From an uncultured Aquimarina sp. (GTDB taxonomy: Bacteria; Bacteroidota; Bacteroidia; Flavobacteriales; Flavobacteriaceae): DNA of 64,000 bases. A program made the translations under genes and the position numbers. The stretch lies in assembly GCA_947498455.1 (NCBI GenBank), contig CANMKK010000004.1:1-64000 (forward strand), read 5' to 3'. Shown here one piece after another: positions 18,543 to 28,374 of this stretch. Every line of letters starts with the position of its first letter. Within the stretch, counting starts at the first letter, position 1. The notes beneath the pieces are model-generated. The model had not been told where the DNA came from and did no database searches. It saw only the letters and a program-made list of their open reading frames with translations.

Positions 18543-19400
18543 CTATCTAATAATTAATACATCTGTTGGTAATTCTCCTAAGATATGTTCAATATCATGA
18601 GGGAATAAGCGATCCCAAAAAGATGTTTTTTTTGGAGCATTCATCACTAATAAATCTGCACCGATAACCCTAGCATAATGACCAATAGAGTATCCTCTTT
18701 TTCCAAAAATAGGCTGTGTTTTAACACGGATGTCATTCTTACAATCTTCAGGTACTGCTTTAAGAATTTTTTGCACTCTACTATGTTCCTTTTCAGTCAA
18801 TTGTTCTTTTCTTTTGGTGGCTTTGATAAGAGATTTATCATCCTCTATTATAACCTGAACCTCTTGTTCTGAGATTTCTTCGACAATAGTAAGTTGTTGT
18901 GCCCCGAGATTTTGAGCAATTTCGAAAGAAGCTAAAATTGTTTGTTTCGTTTTTTCAGCTTTTAAACCATTTACCACAATATGGTGACAAGGTCTTAAAT
19001 CTTCTGAAGGTTTGACAAGTAATAAAACAGAACAATGAGCTTGTCTTGTAATTTTCCTAGCTATGGAACCTATATAAAATTTTAGGAAATCTTCTCTTGG
19101 AGTAGCACCAAGCATGATAAGATCTGCATTATTTTCTGATGCTGTGTCTATAATTACACGTACAGGATCACCCTCTCTCCACACAATTTTCACTCTATCA
19201 GTATCATCAGAAAATCCAGAGATTAACCTTTTTATGGTATCTTCTTTTTGTTCTGTTTTTTTACCTACGTGTACTAAAACCATTTTAGAATCAAAGAAAT
19301 CCACCATTCTCATGGCTTCATATACATTATTCTTCAAATTGGGTGAAAAAGCAACACCTATCAAGATTGTTTTAAATTTATGATCTAAAATATGGCTCAA
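18543..19400 (-). CDS. tandem-domain universal stress protein
   Basis: A 285-residue protein with two UspA domains (about 10-145 and 150-285). Each ends in an ATP-loop-like sequence such as GSIARKITRQAHCSVLLL in the first domain. The start called here is TTG at 19400 (SHILDHKF follows); no ATG lies close by. A TAAATTTG element overlaps this TTG on the minus strand, so the true start is uncertain. It is the first gene before SulP and divergent from the antiporter, so it may couple ion transport to nucleotide or stress status. Confidence 0.87.
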   Translation of the reverse strand: MSHILDHKFKTILIGVAFSPNLKNNVYEAMRMVDFFDSKMVLVHVGKKTEQKEDTIKRLISGFSDDTDRVKIVWREGDPVRVIIDTASENNADLIMLGATPREDFLKFYIGSIARKITRQAHCSVLLLVKPSEDLRPCHHIVVNGLKAEKTKQTILASFEIAQNLGAQQLTIVEEISEQEVQVIIEDDKSLIKATKRKEQLTEKEHSRVQKILKAVPEDCKNDIRVKTQPIFGKRGYSIGHYARVIGADLLVMNAPKKTSFWDRLFPHDIEHILGELPTDVLIIR

Positions 19401-19501
19401 ATTTATACTGTTAAATTTTAAGGGCAGAATATACTGTTAATTTTTGGAAGTATAAAATAGAGAAGAGTTCTAAGCGATATTAAAAAAAAACATGTTATTT
19501 T

Positions 19502-19520
19502 GATTCTAAATTTTAGAATC
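19502..19520. promoter_or_regulatory. 19-bp palindrome upstream of the antiporter gene
   Basis: GATTCTAAA and TTTAGAATC face each other around one base, 7 nt before the antiporter ATG and in the divergent gap with the usp gene. It could be an operator or an RNA hairpin limiting translation. Confidence 0.35.
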
Positions 19521-19527
19521 AATAAAG

Positions 19528-21375
19528 ATGGTAGCATTAGCAGGAATAATAATTCTTGGTATTTTGGCACAATGGGTAGCTTGGAGGTTTAAGATTCCGG
19601 CAATTTTACCACTTATTTTAATAGGGCTTTTGGTGGGACCATTAGCAACCTTATATACTGAAGATGGTACTAAACTAATACAACCCATATGGAATGGAAC
19701 TGAAGGTTTATTCCCAGGAGAAAGTTTGTTTTACTTCGTCTCTTTGGCGATTAGCATTATCCTTTTTGAAGGAGGGTTAACGCTACGAAAAAATGAAATT
19801 CTAAATGTAGGTCCAGTAATTCTTAAGCTTATTACTATTGCAGTAATCATTACTTTTTTTGGAGCCGGATTCGCTGCACATTATATATTTGAGTTAAGTT
19901 GGCCGATTTCTTTTTTGTTTTCCTCTCTTATTATAGTAACAGGACCTACTGTAATTACTCCTATTTTAAGAAACATACCATTAAAAAAAGATATTTCCGC
20001 AATATTGAAATGGGAAGGAATACTCATAGACCCAGTAGGAGCATTGGTAGCTGTTTTAGTTTTTGAATTCATTAGTGTTGGAGAAGGAAGTGCTTTTACA
20101 AAAACTGCTTTTATAGAGTTTGGTAAAATCGTTTTGTTCGGTACTACTTTTGGATTTACTTTTGCTCATGGATTGTCTATAGCAATTCGCAAAAAAATTA
20201 TTCCTCATTATTTATTAAATGTTTTTACACTTGCTGCGGTCTTAGGAGTATTTGTATTATCTGATGCATTTGCACATGAATCCGGATTATTATCAGTAGT
20301 GGTCATGGGTATGGTACTTGGTAATGTTGGGTTACCAGATATTGAGGAGATATTGTATTTTAAAGAGTCTTTAAGTGTTCTACTAATATCTATTTTATTT
20401 ATTCTACTCTCCGCAAATATCAATATGGAGGATTTGGAATTATTGTACAATTGGAAAGCTATTTTGTTGTTTGCTACAGTGGTTTTTATTGTACGGCCTA
20501 TTGGGGTATTTCTGAGTTCTAGAAACTCTGGTCTAAAAACCTCAGAAAAACTTTTTATTAGTTGGGTTGGACCCCGGGGAATAGTAGCTGCAGGTATTGC
20601 ATCATTATTTGGATTAAAATTAGCTAAATCAGGTGAGCCAGGAGCAGAATATATTACACCTCTGGTGTTTATGATTGTATTAGGTACGGTTTTATTAAAC
20701 GCTACAACAGCGAGAGTCTTTGCAAAAATAGTAGGCGTCTTTTTACATAAATCCGAAGGAATATTGATTATAGGAGCTTCTAAAGTTTCTAGATTAATTG
20801 CTGCATATTTAAAGAGTAATAATAAGCATGTGGTATTAATAGATAGCAATCGCGATAATATCAAAAAGGCAAAAGATTTACATTTGGAAGCAATAGAAGG
20901 TAATATTTATAGTGATCAGCTAAAAGACAATATAGAATTAAATGATATAGGTTTTCTAATGGCATTAACCGGGAATACGGATATTAATAAATATGCGATT
21001 AATAAATTTAGAGATCAGTTTGGAGAAAATGGTTCTTTTAGATTGGTAAGCACTGAAGAGATGAATGATCCTGATAATAATCCAGATGAAGGATTGTTTT
21101 CTCATACCGATGATTATTACAAATTAATAGAATTAGCAGAAAAATATCCTGGTATACAGGAAATTAAAATTAAGAATAGTGAGGATTATAATTCCTTAAT
21201 TAAAATCACAAAAAATGATCATGAAACAATCCCATTATTTATAAAAGATCCAGACAATAACATAAGGATTATTTCGGCCTATAGTGAGAAAATGAGTAAA
21301 ATTAATGAGGACAGTTATTTTGTATATATTGGAAAACCAATAGATGTTGAAGTGGTAGGTAAAAATATCGATTAA
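19528..21375 (+). CDS. CPA-type cation:proton antiporter with RCK (TrkA-N) domain
   Basis: A 615-residue membrane protein. About 12 hydrophobic segments cover residues 1-410, with the conserved ISIILFEGGLTL and the ion-path motif GPTVITPILR typical of NhaP/CPA1 antiporters. A nucleotide-binding TrkA-N/RCK domain follows (IGASKVSRLIAAYLKSNNKH, about residue 415) and a C-terminal regulatory part. The family exchanges Na+ or K+ for H+; the RCK domain suggests nucleotide control and K+ as a candidate. Divergent from usp-SulP. Confidence 0.9.
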   Translation: MVALAGIIILGILAQWVAWRFKIPAILPLILIGLLVGPLATLYTEDGTKLIQPIWNGTEGLFPGESLFYFVSLAISIILFEGGLTLRKNEILNVGPVILKLITIAVIITFFGAGFAAHYIFELSWPISFLFSSLIIVTGPTVITPILRNIPLKKDISAILKWEGILIDPVGALVAVLVFEFISVGEGSAFTKTAFIEFGKIVLFGTTFGFTFAHGLSIAIRKKIIPHYLLNVFTLAAVLGVFVLSDAFAHESGLLSVVVMGMVLGNVGLPDIEEILYFKESLSVLLISILFILLSANINMEDLELLYNWKAILLFATVVFIVRPIGVFLSSRNSGLKTSEKLFISWVGPRGIVAAGIASLFGLKLAKSGEPGAEYITPLVFMIVLGTVLLNATTARVFAKIVGVFLHKSEGILIIGASKVSRLIAAYLKSNNKHVVLIDSNRDNIKKAKDLHLEAIEGNIYSDQLKDNIELNDIGFLMALTGNTDINKYAINKFRDQFGENGSFRLVSTEEMNDPDNNPDEGLFSHTDDYYKLIELAEKYPGIQEIKIKNSEDYNSLIKITKNDHETIPLFIKDPDNNIRIISAYSEKMSKINEDSYFVYIGKPIDVEVVGKNID

Positions 21376-21402
21376 AAGTAAGTTATTTCCGTCAAAAAAC
21401 AT

Positions 21403-21430
21403 ATTATTAACAAAATATTTTGTTAATAAT
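21403..21430. repeat. 28-bp perfect AT palindrome
   Basis: A perfect palindrome centred on AAAATATTTT, about 28 bp after the antiporter stop. There is no T-run, so it is a poor terminator. It may be a binding site ahead of the lipoprotein gene at 21572 or a weak 3' structure. Confidence 0.35.
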
Positions 21431-21571
21431 AAATTAATCTTATATATTGAGCCGCTTTAATTCTTCAATGAAGGGTTAATTATTAGAGATTTAGCTCTAA
21501 AATAAACAATTTTAACAAGCACACTTCATAAGTATTGAAGTCTGTTGAAAACTTAACGAAAAACCCAAATT

Positions 21572-21841
21572 ATGAAAAAACTTATGTTAGTGGCCGTTGT
21601 TGGTATGGCTTTAGGATTCGCTTCTTGTGGAGAAGATGATGTAAAAGATTTTGCTTGTGATACGGCAAGAGATGCTCTAAGAGCACCTGTAGATGTTGCT
21701 ATTGCTGCATTTCGTGAAGATGAAACTTCTCAAACATGCGAAGCTGCTAGAAATGCAATAGATTCATATAAGTCTAATGAATGTGGAGATAGTCATTTTG
21801 ATGCTGTTTTAGAAGGGTTACCTGATTGTTCTACATTATAA
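21572..21841 (+). CDS. small cysteine-containing lipoprotein, paralog 1
   Basis: An 89-residue lipoprotein with a signal sequence ending GFASCGEDD (lipobox Cys at 19). The mature part has four further Cys residues, in ACDTA, TCEAA, ECGD and DCS. It is clearly related to the next gene: both share the order C-GxDDV, ACD, TC/LC-AA, AIxSYxxNECG, DC. No known domain is recognised. It ends in its own terminator, so the two paralogs are separate transcripts. Confidence 0.75.
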   Translation: MKKLMLVAVVGMALGFASCGEDDVKDFACDTARDALRAPVDVAIAAFREDETSQTCEAARNAIDSYKSNECGDSHFDAVLEGLPDCSTL

Positions 21842-21866
21842 TAAGAGCATACATTTAGAATATTAT

Positions 21867-21895
21867 AAGGGGTTGTCGAAAGATAACCCCTTTTT
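21867..21895 (+). terminator. Rho-independent terminator
   Basis: A stem AAGGGGTT/AACCCCTT (21867-21875 with 21884-21892) is followed by five T residues, 25 bp after the first small lipoprotein gene. Confidence 0.8.
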
Positions 21896-22061
21896 AGTTT
21901 ATATTATATTACATAAAATATTGTAAATAAATGGAGTATCATATATTTTAGATATTATCTCTGGTAGTATATTATTAATTTTACGGAAAAAAAGTTTTTA
22001 TAACGTGTGTTTTCCATAGTTTTTTTATTTTCGCGGCTTTTTAAATTTAAAAAGTAAGACA

Positions 22062-22496
22062 ATGAAAAAAATTACGTTTATTGCCATTTTTAGTATGGTA
22101 TTGGGATTCACATCATGTGGTAGTGATGATGTAGAAAATGTAGCTTGTGATATAGCTGATACAGAATTAAGGGCTACAGTACAGGAAGCATTGGACGCTT
22201 ATGATAATGCAACTGAGAAGACAGAGGAATTATGTACGGCTGCAAAACAAGCAATCGAAAGCTATAGAGCAAATGAGTGCGGGTCAGCGGATGCCTTTGC
22301 TACAGAATTAGCTGAATTACCAGAGGATTGTAGTGCGTCATCAACAGAGGTAACAGGAACTTGTGTTACTTGTTCTGTACAAGGAGTAAATTTAGAAATT
22401 TGTAAAGGCTCTAATGGAAATGCTATTGTTGCAGGAACAGATTCTGGAATTGCTTATGAAGGATATGCGGCTGCCTTTGGGTTAGTTTGTAATTAA
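22062..22496 (+). CDS. small cysteine-containing lipoprotein, paralog 2
   Basis: A 144-residue lipoprotein with lipobox GFTSCGSDD and the same Cys-spaced helical module as its neighbour (about residues 20-95). It carries an additional C-terminal part (TCVTCSVQGVNLEICKG onward) with more Cys residues, including a CxxC. The acidic residues directly after the lipobox fit the Bacteroidota surface-export signal for lipoproteins. Function unknown; probably surface-exposed and disulphide-bonded. Confidence 0.75.
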   Translation: MKKITFIAIFSMVLGFTSCGSDDVENVACDIADTELRATVQEALDAYDNATEKTEELCTAAKQAIESYRANECGSADAFATELAELPEDCSASSTEVTGTCVTCSVQGVNLEICKGSNGNAIVAGTDSGIAYEGYAAAFGLVCN

Positions 22497-22521
22497 TAAA
22501 AAAGAGTAGTATAAATTCTAT

Positions 22522-22560
22522 AAAAAAGTGGCTTTTCATTATAGGAAAGCCACTTTTTTT
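22522..22560. terminator. bidirectional terminator
   Basis: A stem AAAAAAGTGGCTTTTC with its complement (22522-22537 with 22544-22559), flanked by A and T runs, separates the lipoprotein gene from the convergent endonuclease/phosphatase gene. Confidence 0.8.
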
Positions 22561-22566
22561 ATACTT

Positions 22567-23619
22567 TTATTGCTCCTTAATAAGATAAATATATACGGGG
22601 AAATGATCACTATATCCACCAGTATATGCGCCATTAGCAAAACTACGATACGGGTATCCTTTATACCTTCCTCTTGCATTTGCTAAGTAGTTTTTATTAT
22701 AAACACCAGCTTTATAATATTTATAAGAAGAATAATCTTTATCCAGTAATCCTTTTGATACTATAATTTGGTCGAACAAATTCCAACTATCTCTCCAGGC
22801 TAAGGAACCAATTCCTTTTTTAGACATACTATACATGGGATTATAAAGTTCTTTTTGCGTCACATCTTTTTTATCACCTTTAGCTGCCAAAACTTTTTTT
22901 ACACTAGAATTATCAGGGTCATCATTAAGGTCACCCATAGTTACAATCTTTGCATATGGATCAATATCAAAAAGAGAATCAATGATTTTTTTATTTAATT
23001 CTGCAGCTTTTTCTCTCTTATGTCTACTTCTGGCTTCGCCACCACTTCTTGATGGCCAATGGTTCACAATTATATGAATCAAGTCACCATCCAGATATCC
23101 ACTAACCAATAATTGGTCTCTGGTATATACTCGTTTGGTAGCATCTTTATTGTCATAAATCAACAACTCGTGAATACTTGTATTGATTGGTCTGAATAAT
23201 GATTTCTGATATAATAAGGCGACATCAATCCCTCTTCTATCTGGAGAGTCATAATGTACAATTCCATAATCTTTGGGAAGTAAAGTCGATTGGTTAGCTA
23301 AATCTTCCAGCACTTTTCTATTTTCTATTTCTGCTACTCCTATAATTGCCGGAGCATTTTTGGTTACATCCTGTCCGATTTCAGAAATGACCTTGGACAT
23401 TTTCTTTAGCTTATCCTTATAAATATCTTCTGTCCAATGATCTTTTCCTTTTGGAGTTCTATCGTCATCAAATGTGATAGGATCATCTTCCGTATCAAAG
23501 AGGTTCTCCAGATTATAAAAGGCAACAGTATTAATTTTATATGTTTTCTTTTCTTGAGAAAAAAGGGTAACAATTGGGACACATACCAGAGTGATGGTTA
23601 TCAAATATTTAATGTTCAT
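22567..23619 (-). CDS. endonuclease/exonuclease/phosphatase-family exported protein
   Basis: A 350-residue protein with a signal peptide (1-21). The EEP-fold motifs are visible: FYNLENLFD near the start, IGVAEIENR (catalytic Glu), IVNHWPSRSGG, MGDLNDDP (Asp/Asn pair) and the final GGYSDHFPVYI (SDH motif). The family covers secreted DNases and phosphodiesterases. It probably acts in the periplasm or outside the cell; the substrate is unknown. Divergent from the TonB receptor gene. Confidence 0.9.
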   Translation of the reverse strand: MNIKYLITITLVCVPIVTLFSQEKKTYKINTVAFYNLENLFDTEDDPITFDDDRTPKGKDHWTEDIYKDKLKKMSKVISEIGQDVTKNAPAIIGVAEIENRKVLEDLANQSTLLPKDYGIVHYDSPDRRGIDVALLYQKSLFRPINTSIHELLIYDNKDATKRVYTRDQLLVSGYLDGDLIHIIVNHWPSRSGGEARSRHKREKAAELNKKIIDSLFDIDPYAKIVTMGDLNDDPDNSSVKKVLAAKGDKKDVTQKELYNPMYSMSKKGIGSLAWRDSWNLFDQIIVSKGLLDKDYSSYKYYKAGVYNKNYLANARGRYKGYPYRSFANGAYTGGYSDHFPVYIYLIKEQ

Positions 23620-23696
23620 TATTTAACAATGTATTAACTTAATGTAAATTATGTTTCAAATTTTAGACCAAAAGTAAGTTTTCTATGTAAATAACT

Positions 23697-23704
23697 TACT
23701 TTTG
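23697..23704 (+). promoter_or_regulatory. -7 promoter element of the TonB receptor operon (TACTTTTG)
   Basis: TACTTTTG fits TAnnTTTG and lies 42 nt before the receptor ATG. Confidence 0.55.
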
Positions 23705-23746
23705 TGACGCGGAAATAATAATTTCTTAACTAAAACAATAATTTTA

Positions 23747-26683
23747 ATGAAAGTGTCATTACTAAAAAAGAAGCTGTTCTTTTTAATGGTTTTTTTAACC
23801 TCTGTCACGAGCTTTTACGGACAGCAAACAGGATTAAAGGGAACTATCGTTGACGCATCTACAAATGAAAAACTTTCTGGGGTATTAGTAACCATAGAAG
23901 GAACTACAATTACTGCTATAACAGATGGTTTTGGAGTATTCGATTTTGTAAATGCGGAGCTCCCATTAGGAGAACAAATTGCAGTATTATCCAAACAAGG
24001 ATATATTACACAACGTTTTCCCATTGTAATTAATCAAGGAAATATTTTGGATCTAAAAGAAATGGATTTGCAGTACGACCTTAATCAGGCCGAAGCACAG
24101 ATAGGTACCATTAGTCTTTCTGATAATGAATTAGATGAAGGAGATGATAATGCCTCATTTAATGTATCAGGATTGTTACAGGCATCCAGAGATGTATTTC
24201 TTAGTGCCGCAGCATTCGATTTTAGTGCTACTTTTTTTCGTCCAAGAGGACTTAATAGCGAAAATGGAAAAGTACTGATCAATGGTATAGAGATGAACAA
24301 ACTCTCTAATGGAAGACCGCAATGGGGTAATTGGGGAGGATTAAATGATGTACAGCGCAATCAGGAATTTACTATGGGTATTGCAGCTAATGATTACACT
24401 TTTGGTGATTTATCAGGAACCACAAATATGGTAATGAGAGCTTCTCAATTCAGAAAAGGAGGAAGAATTTCATACGCAGCCTCTAATAGGAGTTATACAG
24501 GAAGAGCCATGGCAACATATAATTCGGGACTCATGGTCGATGGATGGGCATATACTATTTCTATGTCCAGAAGATTTGGAAATGAAGGATATATAGATGG
24601 TACATTGTATGATGCCAATTCTTTTTTCGGATCTGTAGAAAAGAAAATCAATGACAAACACAGTCTAAACCTTACCAGTTTTTATACTCCAAACCGTAGA
24701 GGTAGATCCACAGCGATTACAGAAGAAGTATTTAGTCTAAAAGGGAGAACATATAATCCGAATTGGGGGTATTTTGATGGCGAAAAGAAAAATTCCAGAA
24801 TTCGTGAGATTGAAGAACCTGTCATCATGCTTAATCACTATTGGAATATTACAGAAAAGACTAGCTTAAACACCAATATAGCATACCAAACCGGTACAAT
24901 AGGAAACAGTAGGTTAGATAATAATGGAACTGATCTAGTAACCTTAAATGGTCAAGAGACCTATATAGGAGGTGGAAGAAGTAGAGATACTAACCCAATG
25001 CACCCAAGTAATCTACCCAGTATTTATTTACAAGATGCAAATCCGACACCTTTAGATTATCAGAATGCTTATTTAGCGCAGCAACGATTTATAGAAGATG
25101 GGCAATTGGACTGGAACCAACTAATACGTGCAAATCAATTAAGTGCACAACAAGGAGGTAACGCAACATACATTTTATATGAGGATAGAACCGATGATAC
25201 ACAATGGACGTTTAATACTATTGCAAACAGTCAGTTAACGGATAATATTGCTCTCAATGGAGCCGTAAATTATAGAACATTAAAAAGTGAAAATTTTGCA
25301 GAGGTATTGGATCTTTTAGGAGGAACCGGTTTTCTGGATGTTGATGGTTTTGGAACCGCTATAAATAATACGAGTGGTATAGAATTTACACCACAGGAAT
25401 TAGCCGACAGAGCACAGAGCGATGTACGTAATCGAAACCGAATTGTAGGAGTAGGAGACAGATATGATTATAACTATGATATAGATGCAGATGTGATTAG
25501 TGGTTTTGCCCAAGCACAGTTTAAGACTAATAAGGTTGACTTTTTTCTGGGTGGAAATATATCACAAACTACCTATCAAAGAACAGGGTTATATGAGAAT
25601 GGGTATTTTCCCGGAGTTGGATCATTCGGAAAAGGAGAGAAGATATCGTTTACGAATTACGGGGCAAAAGGAGGATTTACTTTTAAGATCGATGGACGTA
25701 ACCTAATTGATGTTCATGGAACGTACTTTACCAAAGCTCCTACGATCCGTAATGCCTATGCTAATGCTAGGCAAAACCACAGAACTATAGCACAATTACA
25801 AGGTGGAGAGCAAGAGAGTGAAAAAACACAATCTGTAGACGCGAGTTATATACTACGTACTCCTAAACTAAAAGCGAGACTTACCGGGTATTATGCTAAG
25901 ATCGAAGATGCTACAGATATCTCTTTCTTTTTTACTCAAGCAATTTCTGGATCAGCTGCAGGGTTCGTTCAGGAAATCCTTACGGATGTAGAAAAACTCC
26001 ATGTGGGAGGTGAACTAGGAATCGAATATCAGATTACCCCAACCATTAAACTAAAGGGTGCAGCTGCTATTGGTCAGTTTACCTATAATAATAATCCTAA
26101 TTTATTTTTAGCAAGTACTAATGACATATTTCTTAATGAATCTATAGAAAACCCTTCTGGTACTGGTAATTTAGAAGGAATTAAGGATTACGGAAAAACG
26201 GCATTAGAAGGTTATCGTATTGCAGGAGGACCACAAAATGCAGTGCAATTAGGGTTTGAGTATAGAGATCCTAATTTCTGGTGGTTTGGTACCACGGCTA
26301 ATTATTTCTCTAATGCATATATAGATATCAGTCCGTTTGCCAGAACCTCTAATTTTAATCAGGATACGGATGGATTGCCTTTTAATGATTATGACGAAAA
26401 TATTGCCAGAGAGTTATTAAGACAAGAGCAATTTGATGATTATATATTAGTCAATGCAGTGGGAGGAAAGTCTTGGAAAGTAAAGGATTATTATATAGGT
26501 TTTTTTGCTACCATTAATAACATTTTTGATAAAGAATATAAAACCGGAGGATTTGAGCAAGCCAGAAATGGTAATTACAGATTATTGCAAGAGGAGTCTC
26601 AGCGCGATACGCCAATTTTTGGTCCCCGATATTTTTATGGGTTTGGTACTTCGTACTACCTTAATGTATATGTTAGATTTTAA
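23747..26683 (+). CDS. TonB-dependent receptor with carboxypeptidase-regulatory-like N-domain
   Basis: A 978-residue outer-membrane receptor. A signal peptide (about 1-25) is followed by a carboxypeptidase-regulatory-like domain (GLKGTIVDASTNEKLSGVLV, 30-110), a plug-like region with FRPRGLNSENGKVLINGIEM, and a long beta-barrel ending in an aromatic residue (YLNVYVRF). This is the architecture of Bacteroidota import receptors, though the plug is divergent and no TonB box is obvious. It is paired with the DUF5689 lipoprotein downstream, which would take the SusD-like role. The substrate is unknown. Confidence 0.9.
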   Translation: MKVSLLKKKLFFLMVFLTSVTSFYGQQTGLKGTIVDASTNEKLSGVLVTIEGTTITAITDGFGVFDFVNAELPLGEQIAVLSKQGYITQRFPIVINQGNILDLKEMDLQYDLNQAEAQIGTISLSDNELDEGDDNASFNVSGLLQASRDVFLSAAAFDFSATFFRPRGLNSENGKVLINGIEMNKLSNGRPQWGNWGGLNDVQRNQEFTMGIAANDYTFGDLSGTTNMVMRASQFRKGGRISYAASNRSYTGRAMATYNSGLMVDGWAYTISMSRRFGNEGYIDGTLYDANSFFGSVEKKINDKHSLNLTSFYTPNRRGRSTAITEEVFSLKGRTYNPNWGYFDGEKKNSRIREIEEPVIMLNHYWNITEKTSLNTNIAYQTGTIGNSRLDNNGTDLVTLNGQETYIGGGRSRDTNPMHPSNLPSIYLQDANPTPLDYQNAYLAQQRFIEDGQLDWNQLIRANQLSAQQGGNATYILYEDRTDDTQWTFNTIANSQLTDNIALNGAVNYRTLKSENFAEVLDLLGGTGFLDVDGFGTAINNTSGIEFTPQELADRAQSDVRNRNRIVGVGDRYDYNYDIDADVISGFAQAQFKTNKVDFFLGGNISQTTYQRTGLYENGYFPGVGSFGKGEKISFTNYGAKGGFTFKIDGRNLIDVHGTYFTKAPTIRNAYANARQNHRTIAQLQGGEQESEKTQSVDASYILRTPKLKARLTGYYAKIEDATDISFFFTQAISGSAAGFVQEILTDVEKLHVGGELGIEYQITPTIKLKGAAAIGQFTYNNNPNLFLASTNDIFLNESIENPSGTGNLEGIKDYGKTALEGYRIAGGPQNAVQLGFEYRDPNFWWFGTTANYFSNAYIDISPFARTSNFNQDTDGLPFNDYDENIARELLRQEQFDDYILVNAVGGKSWKVKDYYIGFFATINNIFDKEYKTGGFEQARNGNYRLLQEESQRDTPIFGPRYFYGFGTSYYLNVYVRF

Positions 26684-26684
26684 T

Positions 26685-26722
26685 CCCTCATTGAGGGTTT
26701 GATTACTCAAGGTTTGCCTTGA
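26685..26722 (+). repeat. two small hairpins between receptor and lipoprotein genes
   Basis: Directly after the receptor stop come CCCTCATTGAGGG and then TCAAGG-TTTG-CCTTGA. A similar palindrome (CCTCATTGAGGG) occurs near 29391. They may tune readthrough or mRNA stability between the two genes. Confidence 0.35.
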
Positions 26723-26806
26723 AAACAAAATTATGATTTCTGAAACATATCTCGTGAACTTGCTCAGAGATTGTTGATTGATAAACACAACAAAAAATAG
26801 AATAAA

Positions 26807-28282
26807 ATGAATTCAATTAATTTAAAAACAATTTTTAGCGTTTTGGTTTTGGCGGTATTAATGACTGCTTGTGTGCAAGACGATGATTTTAAAACTCCGA
26901 CTCTGGAGATAGAAGCACCAGATCTACAAGGAAGCACTCCAATAACATTAGATAGTGCATATGATATATGGGAACAGACATTTAGAGGAGCTGTAGACGA
27001 TGCAGGATTAGATTTTGATAGTAATTTTGATACGGAAGCTATAGAAGCACTTCGATTAAATACCAAGCATACGTTCGAAGTTACTGATACCGGAGTACCT
27101 CAATTTATGTCAGGATATGTAGTATCGAGTGATAAAGCAGGAAACTTTTTTGAAGAATTAATTCTACAGGACAAACCAGAAAATCCAACAAGGGGAGTCC
27201 GATTACTAATAGATGTTAATCCTTTATTTACTTTTTATGAAATAGGTCGTAAGGTGTTTATAAAACTCGATGGATTATCTATGGGAGTAGAAAACGGAGT
27301 GATGACCTTAGGAGTATTATCCGGTGATGAGGTGGATAAGATCCCTTCTTTTTCTCAGGCAGAAACAATTGTAAGATCCGAAGAAGTAGCTACCATTATT
27401 CCCTTAGAAATTACATTTGCAGATTTTACAGATGCCATTACCAATATATATGTTAGAATTGTAAATGTTCAGTTTAATAGAAATGATGTTTTAAGGACTT
27501 CGTTATCATTTGCAGCTGAGCCAAGTGACGAGTTTGATGGAGAAAGAACTATGGAGAGTTGTGATACTGATGTCACTGCCATCCTTAGCACCAGTACTTT
27601 TGCAGATTTTAAAGGGTTAAATTTACCTACACAAAGAGGAAATTTTGAAGGAATATTAACCAAGAATTTCTTTGGAGATACGTTTAATCTGGTATTAAAT
27701 GATCCTACAGGGCTTGTATTTGATAATGAGGAACGTTGTGATCCTAACGTATTAGAATGTGAAGGTACAAGTGGTGGATCAACTACTATTTTCGAAGAAG
27801 ATTTTACTGGAGCTGATATTAGTAATCTGATAGCTGCCGGATGGGTCAATGTAAATATTACCGGTGGAGATGTGGATTATTTTGTAGGAGGTTTTGGTGG
27901 TAATGATTATGCGCAAATCTCTGGACATAATTCTGATGAAACATCTTATGAAGTATGGTTAGTAACACCAGAGATTGACTTAGATACCACTACAGCAGAA
28001 GAATTATCGTTTAGAATCCAGTCTAATTATGATAATGGAAATATCCTTACGCCTTTTATCACTAATGAATATTCAGGAGATGTTACAACTACTTCTTGGA
28101 CTCAATTGGATGCCGAGATACCAAATGGACCCAGTGGTGGATTTGGTGATTTTACGAATGTAGGACCGGTTACTATTTCTTGCCTCGATGGTAAGGTACG
28201 TATAGCGTTCCGTTATAAAGGAGGAGATCCAGGAGCAACAACTCGATACCATATAGATGATATCAAAGTTTCTGGGAATTAA
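26807..28282 (+). CDS. DUF5689 / choice-of-anchor lipoprotein
   Basis: A 491-residue lipoprotein (lipobox LMTACVQDDD). The N-terminal two thirds match the DUF5689 OB-like pattern (FMSGYVVSSDKAGNFFEELILQD and LDGLSMGVENGVMTLG). The last 170 residues form a choice-of-anchor-type beta-sandwich (IFEEDFTGADISNLIAAGW, ending YHIDDIKVSG). Such proteins commonly sit beside TonB receptors in Bacteroidota and are probably surface-exposed partners. Ends in a strong terminator. Confidence 0.87.
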   Translation: MNSINLKTIFSVLVLAVLMTACVQDDDFKTPTLEIEAPDLQGSTPITLDSAYDIWEQTFRGAVDDAGLDFDSNFDTEAIEALRLNTKHTFEVTDTGVPQFMSGYVVSSDKAGNFFEELILQDKPENPTRGVRLLIDVNPLFTFYEIGRKVFIKLDGLSMGVENGVMTLGVLSGDEVDKIPSFSQAETIVRSEEVATIIPLEITFADFTDAITNIYVRIVNVQFNRNDVLRTSLSFAAEPSDEFDGERTMESCDTDVTAILSTSTFADFKGLNLPTQRGNFEGILTKNFFGDTFNLVLNDPTGLVFDNEERCDPNVLECEGTSGGSTTIFEEDFTGADISNLIAAGWVNVNITGGDVDYFVGGFGGNDYAQISGHNSDETSYEVWLVTPEIDLDTTTAEELSFRIQSNYDNGNILTPFITNEYSGDVTTTSWTQLDAEIPNGPSGGFGDFTNVGPVTISCLDGKVRIAFRYKGGDPGATTRYHIDDIKVSGN

Positions 28283-28299
28283 TACATACTTGATTTCAT

Positions 28300-28334
28300 A
28301 AAAAATCCCCTGAGTTTTTCTCAGGGGATTTTTT
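28300..28334 (+). terminator. Rho-independent terminator
   Basis: A stem AAAAAATCCCCTGAG with its complement around a TTTTT loop (28300-28314 with 28320-28334), followed by T residues. It ends the receptor/lipoprotein operon and also faces the convergent DUF6261 gene. Confidence 0.8.
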
Positions 28335-28374
28335 ATAGACGCATATAATTCTTTTGGAATGCAAGACGACACGT

